A DNA stretch of 64,000 bases from DATAWK01 sp036267255. Lineage in GTDB: Bacteria; Acidobacteriota; Terriglobia; Terriglobales; Acidobacteriaceae. Of the stretch, positions 18,271-28,072 are shown piece after piece. The first letter of the stretch is position 1, and each line of letters starts with the position of its first letter. The stretch spans positions 558,001 through 622,000 of the forward strand of contig DATAWK010000041.1 of assembly GCA_036267255.1 (NCBI GenBank), given 5' to 3'. The translations under genes and the position numbers were made by a program. The notes below the pieces were generated by a model. The model made no database searches, was not told where the DNA came from, and saw only the letters and a program-made list of their open reading frames with translations.

Positions 18271-21200
18271 GTGCGATTGAAGTTTTGTTTCGTGACGTTC
18301 CTGCTGGCGTCACTTCCGCTGCCTCTTCTGTTTGGCGCTACGCCAACGAAGCCCACTCTTGCTTCGGCACCGGTATCTGCTATAGCTCGCAATCCAGTCC
18401 GCAACGCAGCACAACAGCGAGCCCATGCATTTCTGGCAGCACGGCAGGTTTCCGGAGAATCCGCTGCAAATTTACGCATGCGCGGCATGCGGCAGGTGCT
18501 CGATCTTACGGCCCATCCTATTCCACATTTGTTGCCGCTGACCCAAAGCTGGCAGCCTGTCGGGCCATTACAGATCGTGACTCCGCGCTACGGCAATATT
18601 ACCGGTCGCGTTACTTCTGTGGCGATCGATCCTTCTGATGCTTCCGGCAATCACGTTTTTATTGGGACAACGGGTGGAGGTGTGTGGAAGTCCGCCAACG
18701 CGGCAGCCAGCGATTTTACGACCGTAACCTTTACCCCATTGCTGGATACACCTGCTGCCTTCTCTGGCGTAAACCTGACTTCGATCAGCATCGGCGTGGT
18801 CAGCGTGCAGCCCGATGGTACCGGTGTGGTGCTGGCTGGAACGGGAGACCCGAATGACGCACTCGATTCGTATTATGGCGCGGGTATTCTGCGCTCTACC
18901 GATGGCGGTACAACATGGAGCTTGATCACGCAGAGCAACGACGCCTTCAACGGTGACGGGTTTTATAACTATAGTTTTACGGGCGAGGCCTTTGCCGGGT
19001 TTGCGTGGAGCAGCGTGACGCCCAGCCTGGTGGTGGCTGCGGTGACGCATTCGCTCGACGGGACCATCAACAATGTGGACCCATCGCCACAAGTTAGCGA
19101 GACGGGTCTCTATTACTCAACGGATGCTGGCGAGACCTGGTATATGGCGACGATCGAAGATAGTTCCGGCCAGGTGATCCAGTCGCCGACATCCATCGTG
19201 AATGGGCCAACCGGAGGGAACCCGGTTACAGCGGTCGTCTGGAATCCGGTGCGCCAGAAGTTCTTTGCCGCCGTGCAATTGCATGGCTACTATCAGTCCT
19301 CGGACGGCATGACGTGGACACGGATGACCAACCAGCCCGGGGCAAACCTGACGACGGCAAACTGCCCATCAAATCCGGATTTTCCCGGCAGCCAGTCGTG
19401 CCCCATCTATCGCGGCGTGCTGGCCGTGCAGGCGACGACGGGGGATCTGTTTGCGTTGAGCGTGGATGTGAACAATCTTGACCAGGGTCTGTGGCAGGAT
19501 GTCTGCAACGCCAATGGCAATGGATGCGCGAATCCCACGGTGCAGTTTGCCAATCAAATTCCAGATGCGCCTCTCGATGCAACGACCGGCGACGGGACCA
19601 TCCCGCAGGGTACGTACAACCTGGCGCTGGCAGCATTGCCGGATAACGGAGACACGCTGCTCTTTGCCGGGACGCAGGATATTTTCCGGTGCAGCCTGGC
19701 TGCGGGTTGCACCTGGCGGAACACGACCAATACGGCGAGCTGCGCGGCAGCCCGGGTGGCTCCCGCACAGCACGCGATGGATTTTCTGGCCCCACCTGCA
19801 GGGCAGACCCAGCCGTTGATTTATTTTGGCAACGATGGTGGTCTGTGGCGCTCGACAGACGGCGTGAACCAGCCGGGAGGGGCCTGCGCCAGCACCGATG
19901 CCGCGCATTTTCAGAACCTGAACGGCGGTCTGGGATCGCTGGGTGAAGCCACCGGGTTAGCCAGCAGTGCCAGCGACGCGAATACGATCCTTGCGAGCTT
20001 CGGCACAGTGGGAAGTGCGGCAACTTCGACGGCCGGCAATGTCGCCTATAGTCAACTTTTGCCGCAACAGGGTGGTCTGACGGCCATCGATCCATCGAAC
20101 AGTTCCAACTGGTATGCGACCCTTGGACCCGGAGTTTCGATTGGTCAATGCACGACGGGCGCGGATTGCACGGCGACGGATTTCGGCAGCCAGCCTGTGA
20201 TTGGCGCCACGCAGACGGAAAACGACGAATCTCTGGCTATCGCGCCGTACATGCTTGACCCGCAAGATGCAACGAATGTGCTGGTGGGGACCTGTCGCGT
20301 GTGGCGCGGGCCAGCCAGCGGCGGCAACGCGTGGACCGCGGACAATGCCATCAGCCCCATGCTGGATGGTCATCCGCAACCTAGTTGCAACGGCAACGCT
20401 CTGATTCGTTCCCTAGCCGCAGGCGGCAGCAACATACAGACATCGAACACACAGAATAGCGGGGCGCAGATGATCTATGCCGGCATGGCTGGCTTGCTCG
20501 ATGGTGGCGGCAACATTGCCGGCCATGTGTTGGCCACGCAGACGGCGAACACAGCCAACAGCACGGCGCAGTGGACGGATCTTGCCAGCTCTCCTGTGGT
20601 GAACGAACAGTCCTACAACTATGTGTTCAACCCGCAGAATTTCGATGTTTCTTCGCTTTACGTGGATCCGCACGATGCCACCGGTATGACGGTCTATGCC
20701 ACCATCCAGGGTTTCAGTGTGCCGCATCTGTATCAATCAACCAATGGCGGCGCTGATTGGACCAATATCACGCAGAATCTTCCAGATCTGCCGTTGAATG
20801 CCGTCGTCGTGGATCCAAACAACGCCAGCATTGTGTATGTGGCCTCGGATGGCGGCGTTTTTGTTACGGAAGATGTCAGCCTGTGCGCGCAGACAGGCGG
20901 TCAATGCTGGAATGTGGTGGGCACTGGCTTACCACGTGCTCCCGCAGTTGCATTGTCTACCACCTCTGTGGGCAACACGGCGTATCTACGCGTGGGTACG
21001 TACGGCCGTGGCATCTGGCAGATTCCCCTGTTGAGCGGTGTTGCCGAAGCAACAATGACGCTGGCTCCGGCGGCACTGAAATTCGGAAATCAACCCGAGG
21101 AAACGGCGAGCGCATCGCAAACCGTGACGGTTACAAATACGGGCACAGTTGCACTCACTGTCACTAGTGTGAGCACCAGCGGAGACTTCAGCGCGACGAA

Positions 21201-23430
21201 CAACTGCCCCGGCTCAATTGCCCCGAGTGGAAGCTGCAAGGTGCAAGTAACCTTTGAGCCTACAGCTACCGGTACACGCACGGGGGTTCTGACGGTCGCC
21301 GGCAATGTTTCGGGTGGTCAGCAGACGGTCAGCCTGACAGGAACAGGAGTCGCTCCTCCACAGGTTGTGCTGGAGCCGGTGACGCTCAGCTTTGGCGGGC
21401 AGGTGGTAAACACGACTTCCGCAGCGCAGCAGTTGACGATCTCAAACACAGGAGGCGCACCCGTCTCGCTGAAATCGGAGACGGTAACGGGCAGCTTCGC
21501 CATCCAAACCAACACCTGCAGCAGTTCCCTGCCTGCACAGACGGGGTGCACGCTGGCCATTGTGTTTAAGCCAATGCTGGCAGGTCCGAGCAATGGCACG
21601 CTGACAGTCGTGACGGCACAGGGAACGCAAACCGTGCCGCTGAGTGGAACAGGAGAAAATCCAGCGACGGACACTTTGGCACCCCTGTCGTTGACCTTTT
21701 CGCCGACTGTGGAATTGACTGCGAGCCAGCCGCAGACCATCACGCTGACCAACAGCGGGAATGCGCCGTTGACGGCGATCCAGGTGCAAACCTATGGCGA
21801 CTTTACGACCGTGAATGGCTGCAGCTATACGCTCAATGCACAATCCTCTTGCACCCTGAACGTGACCTACACGCCGCATGCCGCGGGGCCGGAGACAGGG
21901 GCCATTACCGTCACAGATATTTTGCGCACGCAGACGGTTACGCTGCATGGAACAGGTCTAGCTCCGGCAACCGACACGCTCTCCGCTACGTCGCTTACCT
22001 TTCCTGCAACGGTGATCGGCGAGTCGGCACCTTCCCAGACGATTACGATGACCAACTCCGGCGATCTGGCGTTAAGCAAGGTCGCGATGCAAACGCTGGG
22101 TGCGGGATTTGCGGAAACGAATACCTGCGGCACGGTGCTGGCAGCGCATTCTGTATGCAGGATCACCGTTACGTACAAAGCGCAAACAGCAGGCAATGCG
22201 AATGGGCAGTTGGATGTCGTTGACGCCAATCGCACGCAGGAGGTGGTACTACAGGCCTTCGCAGAAATCCCTACGAGCGATAATCTTTCGCCATTGGCAC
22301 TCAGCTTTGCCGCACAGGCCATTGGAACGACGAGCGCTGCCCAAACCATCTCGCTTAGCAACCACAGCTCGGCCACGCTGACCGGCATTGCCGTTCAATC
22401 CAGCGGAATAAATTTCCCCTTCCACACAAGCTGTACCGCGACGCTGGCTGCTGGATCCGCCTGCAATATTCAAGTCAGTTTTGCGCCGAAAGCGACCGGA
22501 CAGAATGCCGGCACGATCACTGTGACGGACAGCAACCGATCGCAGGCCATTCCAGTTGCCGGTATCGGTATTCTGGGGAACGTTACGCATGCGCCTTCCA
22601 GCCTGAACTTTGGCATTCGCGGCGTGTTGTTACCCACTGCGCCACAGACAGTGCTGCTAACCAACGGCAGCGAAAGTACGCTGGCCGGCATTGCTGTTTC
22701 CATCACCGGGCCATTCAACGAGAGCAGTAGTTGTCCATCCAGTTTGGCCGCAGGCAAAAGTTGCGCAGTGCAAGTGGTCTTTGATCCCACGACGGTGGGT
22801 GCGGCGACCAGTGTGCTGACCATCGCCACAGCCAATGCTGGAACCATGCAAACCACGCTTGCTGGGACCGGAATCAATTTCCAGTTTTCTCCGGGAAGCA
22901 CTACCACGGTAAGCGTCACGAGCGGAAACGCGGCCAGCTATGTTCTCGATCTGGATCCAGTGAACGGTTCAGCCGGTTCGGTCAGTTTGACCTGCAGCAA
23001 TATTCCCCCGAATGCCACATGCAGCGTGAATCCAACGTCAGCCTCTTTGACGGAACCTGCCGTCATTACGGTGTCGGTTGCAACCGGCGTGGGATCATCC
23101 GGGAAGGCTCGTCTGCAGATGCGCCGCGCTGGGTTTTGGGTTTGCGGCTGGTGGGGATTCCTGCTGGGCCTTGTGTCTATGGGCCTGCTCTGCCGCCCCA
23201 GGAAAATGTTGCGGCGCTGGCAAACCATGGTCTGGTTGGGACTTCTGCTGATATTGCTGGGGAACACGACCGCTTGTGGTGTGGGGGGAGGGCCCCTTGG
23301 AGAAAGTGCGACGACAAATCCTTTGCCTTCGTCGTCCATAACGCCGCCCGGCACTTACACGCTGACAGCCACAGCAAGTGCCGGGGGACTGCAGAAAAGT
23401 GTCACCTTGACCCTGATTGTTCAGCCATAG
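18271..23430 (+). CDS. Giant secreted/anchored BNR-propeller protein with choice-of-anchor-D repeats
   Basis: A 1719-residue exported protein of unknown function. Parts in order: a signal peptide (GTG start; MRLKFCFVTF then a hydrophobic core, cut near LLFGAT); residues about 90-900 with BNR/sortilin-like propeller repeats (STDGGTTWS, STDAGETWY, SSDGMTWTR, STNGGADWTN, DGGVFVTED); six immunoglobulin-like choice-of-anchor-D/HYDIN repeats from about 927 to 1537; an Ig-like segment (SLTCSNIPPNATCSVNP); two hydrophobic helices near 1615-1665 split by a basic RPRKMLRRWQ loop; and a last beta-rich piece GTYTLTATASAGGLQKSV. It sits between UDP-sugar and export genes, so a cell-surface role is likely. 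No enzymatic motif is seen. Confidence 0.72.
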   Translation: MRLKFCFVTFLLASLPLPLLFGATPTKPTLASAPVSAIARNPVRNAAQQRAHAFLAARQVSGESAANLRMRGMRQVLDLTAHPIPHLLPLTQSWQPVGPLQIVTPRYGNITGRVTSVAIDPSDASGNHVFIGTTGGGVWKSANAAASDFTTVTFTPLLDTPAAFSGVNLTSISIGVVSVQPDGTGVVLAGTGDPNDALDSYYGAGILRSTDGGTTWSLITQSNDAFNGDGFYNYSFTGEAFAGFAWSSVTPSLVVAAVTHSLDGTINNVDPSPQVSETGLYYSTDAGETWYMATIEDSSGQVIQSPTSIVNGPTGGNPVTAVVWNPVRQKFFAAVQLHGYYQSSDGMTWTRMTNQPGANLTTANCPSNPDFPGSQSCPIYRGVLAVQATTGDLFALSVDVNNLDQGLWQDVCNANGNGCANPTVQFANQIPDAPLDATTGDGTIPQGTYNLALAALPDNGDTLLFAGTQDIFRCSLAAGCTWRNTTNTASCAAARVAPAQHAMDFLAPPAGQTQPLIYFGNDGGLWRSTDGVNQPGGACASTDAAHFQNLNGGLGSLGEATGLASSASDANTILASFGTVGSAATSTAGNVAYSQLLPQQGGLTAIDPSNSSNWYATLGPGVSIGQCTTGADCTATDFGSQPVIGATQTENDESLAIAPYMLDPQDATNVLVGTCRVWRGPASGGNAWTADNAISPMLDGHPQPSCNGNALIRSLAAGGSNIQTSNTQNSGAQMIYAGMAGLLDGGGNIAGHVLATQTANTANSTAQWTDLASSPVVNEQSYNYVFNPQNFDVSSLYVDPHDATGMTVYATIQGFSVPHLYQSTNGGADWTNITQNLPDLPLNAVVVDPNNASIVYVASDGGVFVTEDVSLCAQTGGQCWNVVGTGLPRAPAVALSTTSVGNTAYLRVGTYGRGIWQIPLLSGVAEATMTLAPAALKFGNQPEETASASQTVTVTNTGTVALTVTSVSTSGDFSATNNCPGSIAPSGSCKVQVTFEPTATGTRTGVLTVAGNVSGGQQTVSLTGTGVAPPQVVLEPVTLSFGGQVVNTTSAAQQLTISNTGGAPVSLKSETVTGSFAIQTNTCSSSLPAQTGCTLAIVFKPMLAGPSNGTLTVVTAQGTQTVPLSGTGENPATDTLAPLSLTFSPTVELTASQPQTITLTNSGNAPLTAIQVQTYGDFTTVNGCSYTLNAQSSCTLNVTYTPHAAGPETGAITVTDILRTQTVTLHGTGLAPATDTLSATSLTFPATVIGESAPSQTITMTNSGDLALSKVAMQTLGAGFAETNTCGTVLAAHSVCRITVTYKAQTAGNANGQLDVVDANRTQEVVLQAFAEIPTSDNLSPLALSFAAQAIGTTSAAQTISLSNHSSATLTGIAVQSSGINFPFHTSCTATLAAGSACNIQVSFAPKATGQNAGTITVTDSNRSQAIPVAGIGILGNVTHAPSSLNFGIRGVLLPTAPQTVLLTNGSESTLAGIAVSITGPFNESSSCPSSLAAGKSCAVQVVFDPTTVGAATSVLTIATANAGTMQTTLAGTGINFQFSPGSTTTVSVTSGNAASYVLDLDPVNGSAGSVSLTCSNIPPNATCSVNPTSASLTEPAVITVSVATGVGSSGKARLQMRRAGFWVCGWWGFLLGLVSMGLLCRPRKMLRRWQTMVWLGLLLILLGNTTACGVGGGPLGESATTNPLPSSSITPPGTYTLTATASAGGLQKSVTLTLIVQP
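21049..22880 (+). repeat. Six tandem choice-of-anchor-D (HYDIN/ASPM-type) protein repeats
   Basis: Each unit is about 100 residues, begins with a L-x-P-x-x-L-x-F strand, has a Q-T-h-T-h-T-N-S/T-G turn, two cysteines about 9-13 residues apart (for example NNCPGSIAPSGSCKV), a T-F-x-P-x-x-x-G turn, and ends with a L-x-G-T-G boundary. Units begin near 21049, 21358, 21664, 21967, 22273 and 22579. The DNA is diverged between units, so this is an old protein repeat rather than a recent DNA duplication. Confidence 0.7.
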
Positions 23431-23522
23431 GATGTCTTCTATCTGCTTAGCGAGACCGGCAAGTCATGGATTTTCTTGCAACGTTTCCTCCCGCGGAACG
23501 TTTACACTAGGGATTGCCGACA

Positions 23523-26231
23523 ATGTTACGTAAAAGCAGCTTATTCTTCCTGGGGTGTGTGCTCTTCGCTGGGTCCATAACGGCGCTCGCACAATATTCC
23601 AGTGGGCAGTATCCGAGTGGACAGTCTTCGGGAGAAGATACCTACTCGAATGCAATCGACTGTTCCAATCCAATCAATGCTTACTCGCCGGTTTGCACGG
23701 GGATGAACAATGCAAACTCGCCGGAAGCTACAGGCCAAGATGGGACTGCCACGCCAACTTACGGGACAACAGGTGCCGGGGCCATCAATGGATTGCAGGG
23801 CCGCACATCTAACGGTTTGCCAACGCCGGGCCTAACCCAAAGCAATCCGAGATACGAAGACGAAAATCCGTATTTCCGGTTCGGGTACAACTACTCACCT
23901 TATTTTCCAGTTCAGCCAGCAACAGAATTTCAACGGGTTGTCGCTGGTACGGTAGGGCGCATGCTGCCGATCTATGGCGCCAACCTGTTTACTCATGTTC
24001 CTGCCACATTTGCGCCGGTTGATCGCGTTCCTGTCACGCCGGATTATGTGATTGGACCCGGAGATGAAGTGTTGATTCGTGTCTGGGGCCAGGTGAGCTT
24101 CAACGTTCATGCGACTGTGGATCGCACTGGAGATATCTATCTGCCGCAGGTAGGTGATCTGCATCTTGCGGGCTTGCAGTTTTCGCAACTGGATGCGTAT
24201 CTAAAAAGCCAATTGGGGCGCGTATTTCGTAATTTTGACGTGAATGCCAACATGGGCCAGCTGCGGTCCATTCAGGTTTTCGTGGTCGGGCAGGCGCAAC
24301 GTCCCGGCAGCTATACAGTTAGCTCATTGAGCACATTGATCAATACGCTTTTCGCATCGGGTGGTCCATCGAATCAGGGTTCCATGCGCCGGATTCAGGT
24401 GAAGCGTGGAGACAAAGTTATCACAACGTTTGATCTCTATGATTTGCTGCTGAAAGGGGATACATCAAAAGATGTTCCTCTGCTTTCCGGGGACGTGATC
24501 TATATCCCGCCCGTAGGGCCGCGGGTTGCGATTGCCGGCAGCGTGCAAGTTCCAGCCATCTATGAGTTAAAGGGAGACGAGACCGCGAAAGATGCGATTC
24601 AACTGGCTGGCGGCTTTACCACCATGGCAGCAAAGCAATCGGCACAGTTAGATCGAATCAGCATTGTGGGCACACGGGAAACAGTCAATTTACCGTTCGA
24701 CGCAACAGGGCTACAAACACCCATGCGGGATGGCGACATTTTACGCGTGCCTTCTCTGGTACAGCGCTTTGACAAAACCGTTACTCTGCGTGGCAACGTA
24801 GCCAATCCAGGTCGCTATGCCTGGCATCCTGGCATGCGTATCTCGGACCTGATTCCGAATAAAGAATCTTTGATAACGCGTTATTACTGGCAACGGCGTA
24901 TGGCGCTGGGCCTTCCAGCACCGGACTATAGGCCGCTTTATAGTGCGTATCCGCAACAGTCCGCGCGTTCTTCTGGGAATGCCGGGCAATCCTCATCTTC
25001 ATCCGGGCAGAATGCGGGCTCTTCACAATTAGGGTCTTCCTCCCTTGCTGAATCGCAGGAGTTGCAGGCAGGAGATGCGTCTCCATCCAATGGAACTGGC
25101 CAAGGAACTGCATCCGCCACCCAGAACGGATCGAATTCTTCCGCGCTTGGTTCGAGTTCCACGCAGGCGAGGGCAGCCGGATCGACAGAACCCATCCGGA
25201 TGTATCCTCCGGGAGACCGTTTTTCCGAGGGTCAGTTTCCAATTCGCAATGAGATCATTCGCACGGCCCCAAACATTGACTGGTCCTACGCAGTAATTGA
25301 GCGAACGAATCCCCAGAATTTCACCACATCCCTTGTTCCTTTCAATTTGGGACAACTGATTTTAGATGACGATGCCAGTCAAAACCTGGAGCTGGAACCT
25401 GGGGACGTCATAACTATTTTTTCGAATGCTGACATTCGTGTTCCACAGATGCAGCAGACCAAGTATGTTCGACTCGAAGGAGAATTTGTCCATGCGGGAA
25501 TCTATAGCGTTCTTCCTGGGGAGACACTGAGGCAACTGGTCATCCGAGTGGGAGGCTTGACGCCACAGGCATATTTGTATGGCTCTGAACTGTTGCGGGA
25601 ATCCACACAACGCCAACAACAGGCCAGGTTGACTCTATATGCTGACCAGATGGAGCACGATATTGAGGGGTCTTCCTCCAATGCAGCCAATTTAGCTGTC
25701 AGCCCGCAAGAAGCAGCGACTGTAACAACCAGCCTGGCAAGCCAAAAAGAACTTGTCGCTACATTGCGAGGGCTGCGAGCCTCTGGGCGTCTCGTATTGA
25801 ATATGAATCCATATAGTTCCGGAGTCGATGCTCTGCCCAATCTTCCATTGGAGGATGGCGACCGTTTTGTTGTTCCTTCTGTGCCCTCCACCGTCAATGT
25901 GATTGGTGCTGTATACGATCAGAATTCCTTTCTTTACCAGCGTGGGGCACATGTCGGAGACTATATGCGAAAGGCTGGCGGTGCGACACGGAATGGAGAC
26001 AGAAAGCACGCGTTTATTATCCGTGCCGATGGGTCTGTACTCAGCAAACAGTATGCCGGCGGGACATTGTTTGGCGGAGGATTTGACAGCAAATATCTAT
26101 ATCCCGGTGATACGGTTGTCGTGCCCGATTCGATCAACAAGGTCACCTTTCTCCGTGGCTTAACGGACTACTCAACTATCCTCTCGCAGTTCGGCTTAGG
26201 AATTGCGGCACTAACAGTACTCGGCTTATAG
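23523..26231 (+). CDS. SLBB-domain polysaccharide export protein (Wza-like)
   Basis: About 902 residues, exported (signal peptide MLRKSSLFFL to ALAQ, with no lipobox cysteine at the cut site). The Poly_export domain is seen in PDYVIGPGDEVLIRVWGQV and GDIYLPQVGDLHLAGL, followed by several SLBB domains: VFVVGQAQRPGSYTV, RVAIAGSVQVPAIYEL, TLRGNVANPGRYAW, KYVRLEGEFVHAGIYSV, NVIGAVYDQNSFLY. A Ser/Gly/Gln-rich low-complexity insert (about residues 475-558) separates the SLBB groups. A short hydrophobic tail (FGLGIAALTVLGL) ends it. Longer than E. coli Wza (379), with more SLBB repeats. It pairs with the Wzz-like protein 14 nt downstream as an export/length-control unit. ATG 23523 preferred; a TTG lies three codons upstream. 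Confidence 0.87.
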   Translation: MLRKSSLFFLGCVLFAGSITALAQYSSGQYPSGQSSGEDTYSNAIDCSNPINAYSPVCTGMNNANSPEATGQDGTATPTYGTTGAGAINGLQGRTSNGLPTPGLTQSNPRYEDENPYFRFGYNYSPYFPVQPATEFQRVVAGTVGRMLPIYGANLFTHVPATFAPVDRVPVTPDYVIGPGDEVLIRVWGQVSFNVHATVDRTGDIYLPQVGDLHLAGLQFSQLDAYLKSQLGRVFRNFDVNANMGQLRSIQVFVVGQAQRPGSYTVSSLSTLINTLFASGGPSNQGSMRRIQVKRGDKVITTFDLYDLLLKGDTSKDVPLLSGDVIYIPPVGPRVAIAGSVQVPAIYELKGDETAKDAIQLAGGFTTMAAKQSAQLDRISIVGTRETVNLPFDATGLQTPMRDGDILRVPSLVQRFDKTVTLRGNVANPGRYAWHPGMRISDLIPNKESLITRYYWQRRMALGLPAPDYRPLYSAYPQQSARSSGNAGQSSSSSGQNAGSSQLGSSSLAESQELQAGDASPSNGTGQGTASATQNGSNSSALGSSSTQARAAGSTEPIRMYPPGDRFSEGQFPIRNEIIRTAPNIDWSYAVIERTNPQNFTTSLVPFNLGQLILDDDASQNLELEPGDVITIFSNADIRVPQMQQTKYVRLEGEFVHAGIYSVLPGETLRQLVIRVGGLTPQAYLYGSELLRESTQRQQQARLTLYADQMEHDIEGSSSNAANLAVSPQEAATVTTSLASQKELVATLRGLRASGRLVLNMNPYSSGVDALPNLPLEDGDRFVVPSVPSTVNVIGAVYDQNSFLYQRGAHVGDYMRKAGGATRNGDRKHAFIIRADGSVLSKQYAGGTLFGGGFDSKYLYPGDTVVVPDSINKVTFLRGLTDYSTILSQFGLGIAALTVLGL

Positions 26232-26245
26232 ATTCCAGTACAACC

Positions 26246-27523
26246 ATGATGCGGACAGATACCAATCCGGAAACATTGACTGAAGTTGGCGTTTCCACCG
26301 CTGGTATTTCTATAGAGAATCCACCGCGCGCTACGGATACCGAAGACACAGTGGATATGCTGGAACTGGGTATATTGCTGGCCCGACGCAAATGGTTCAT
26401 TATGCGTACCGGCCTGATTTTAGCTGTGTTGACGGCTATCATTACGCTCATCATGAAGCCGACATTTACAGCGAAAACCTATATCATGACGCCGCGTCAG
26501 TCGAAGTCTCCTCTGGAGCAGTTAGGTGCGCTTTCAGCTCTTGCCGGTGTGGGTGGTAGCGCAGCTTCAGAGCTGGGACTAAAGAATCCGGATGATCTTT
26601 ATATAGGAATGTTGCACAGTGAGACTGTGGCAGATGCGCTGATTCAGCGTTTTCATCTAATGCAGGTCTATCATTCGAAAAAACTCAGTCTCGCGCGCAC
26701 GACGCTTAAAAATAACACTAAAATTGTTTCTGAAAAAAGCTCGCTTATCAGCATCGCTGTCGAAGATCATGACCCGAAGCGTGCCGCAGCCATGGCGAAT
26801 GCGTATGTCGAACAACTTCATGACTTGATGGGACATCTTGCCATCACCGAAGCCGCTCAGCGGCGGGTATTTTTTGAGCAGCAACTCGAACAGGAGAAAG
26901 ACAGGCTCGCCGACGCTGAGGTAGCGCTCGTGCAGACAGAGCAAAAGACCGGGATCATCCAGCCTACAGGGCAGGCGCAGGTCGTTATCTCGTCGATCGC
27001 ACAATTGCGCGCACAGATTGCAGCGAACCGCGTGCAACTGAAAGCACTCGAAACATCGGCGACACCGCAAAATCCTGAAGTAATTCGCCTGCAATCTCAA
27101 ATTGCTGCACTGGAGGCCCAACTTGCCGGCTTTGAGAATGGCAATTCCGATACGCCTGCAACCCAGGATAGTGTGGAAATTCCCACAGCCAAGGTGCCTG
27201 CGGCCAGTCTGGAATATATCCGCAAGATGCGGGACGTCCGCTACCATGAAACGCTTTTTGACTTGTTAGCACGGCAGTATGAAATCGCCAAGGTAGACGA
27301 AGCCAAGGCAGGCGAAATTGTCCAGGTTGTTGATCCTGCCCTGGTGCCAGACCGTAAATCTTGGCCTCCGCGCACGCTGTTGGTGTTACTGGCAGGCATT
27401 CTCGGCGTGCTCTTCGCTGCGTTCTGGGTGATACTGGAGGCTGGCTATCGGCAGCGAATGGCTGATCCGGAACAAGCTGCCAAACTGCATGAGTTTCGTA
27501 CAGCGCTTCGCCTGCGCCGCTGA
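26246..27523 (+). CDS. Wzz/GNVR chain-length determinant protein
   Basis: A 425-residue inner-membrane polysaccharide co-polymerase that would set chain length with the Wzy polymerase. It has an N-terminal cytoplasmic tail, a first membrane helix at about 54-73 (MRTGLILAVLTAII), a long periplasmic region with coiled-coil stretches (EQQLEQEKDRLADAEVALVQ; IAQLRAQIAANRVQLKAL), a GNVR-like pre-membrane segment (YHETLFDLLARQYEIAKVDEA, then VVDPALVPDRKSWPPR) and a second helix at about 378-400. No tyrosine-kinase domain follows, so it is a Wzz or split PCP-2 without its BY-kinase. It ends 6 nt before the stop of rfbC on the other strand. Confidence 0.85.
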   Translation: MMRTDTNPETLTEVGVSTAGISIENPPRATDTEDTVDMLELGILLARRKWFIMRTGLILAVLTAIITLIMKPTFTAKTYIMTPRQSKSPLEQLGALSALAGVGGSAASELGLKNPDDLYIGMLHSETVADALIQRFHLMQVYHSKKLSLARTTLKNNTKIVSEKSSLISIAVEDHDPKRAAAMANAYVEQLHDLMGHLAITEAAQRRVFFEQQLEQEKDRLADAEVALVQTEQKTGIIQPTGQAQVVISSIAQLRAQIAANRVQLKALETSATPQNPEVIRLQSQIAALEAQLAGFENGNSDTPATQDSVEIPTAKVPAASLEYIRKMRDVRYHETLFDLLARQYEIAKVDEAKAGEIVQVVDPALVPDRKSWPPRTLLVLLAGILGVLFAAFWVILEAGYRQRMADPEQAAKLHEFRTALRLRR

Positions 27524-27529
27524 TGTTTG

Positions 27530-28072
27530 TTACGCTGGCAGGTCAGCTGTTTCGAGAGTTGCACCCGTAGCATCCTTCGCAGAAACGACGGGAGCTTCAT
27601 CGAGGGGCCACTCAATATCGATGGCGGCATCGTTCCACAGGATGGTGCGCTCTCCCGGCGGGCAATAAAAGTCTGTTGCTTTGTAGAGCACGTCTGCAGA
27701 GTCCGATAGCACCAGAAATCCGTGGGCAAAACCTGCGGGAATCCACAACATCTCGCCGGTCTCAGCATCCAGCTCAACCCCCACCCACTTTCCAAATGCG
27801 GGAGAGCTGCGCCGAATATCGACGGCAACATCAAAGATACGGCCTTGAATTGCGCGGATCAGTTTTCCCTGGGGTTGTTGTATCTGATAGTGCAATCCAC
27901 GCAGTACATGTTTATGAGAACGTGATTGGTTATCCTGCTTGAAAACGACTGGCAGGCCTAACTCTTTGAAAATTTTCTCATTCCAGGTTTCCATGAACCA
28001 TCCGCGTTCATCGGTGAAGCGTCGCGGACGCAAGCGCAGGACCCCGGGCAGGATCGTTTCCATCACTTCCAT
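27530..28072 (-). CDS. rfbC: dTDP-4-dehydrorhamnose 3,5-epimerase
   Basis: A cupin-fold epimerase, third step of dTDP-L-rhamnose synthesis. The 180-residue protein has all family marks: RRFTDERGWFMETWNEK, VFKQDNQSRSHKHVLRGLHYQ with the catalytic His region, QGKLIRAIQGRIFDVAVDIRRSSP, WIPAGFAHGFLVLSDSADVLYKAT, and TILWNDAAIDIEWPL. It is transcribed away from rfbB-A-D, with a 217-nt divergent gap, so the rhamnose operon has been split by inversion of this gene relative to the common rfbBDAC order. Confidence 0.94.
   Translation of the reverse strand: MEVMETILPGVLRLRPRRFTDERGWFMETWNEKIFKELGLPVVFKQDNQSRSHKHVLRGLHYQIQQPQGKLIRAIQGRIFDVAVDIRRSSPAFGKWVGVELDAETGEMLWIPAGFAHGFLVLSDSADVLYKATDFYCPPGERTILWNDAAIDIEWPLDEAPVVSAKDATGATLETADLPA

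Noticed and set aside
21090..22919. Several long minus-strand frames opposite the HYDIN repeats
   Set aside because: They are compositional shadows of GC-rich, repeat-coding DNA; the translations have no domain pattern and the sense frame is continuous with clear repeats.
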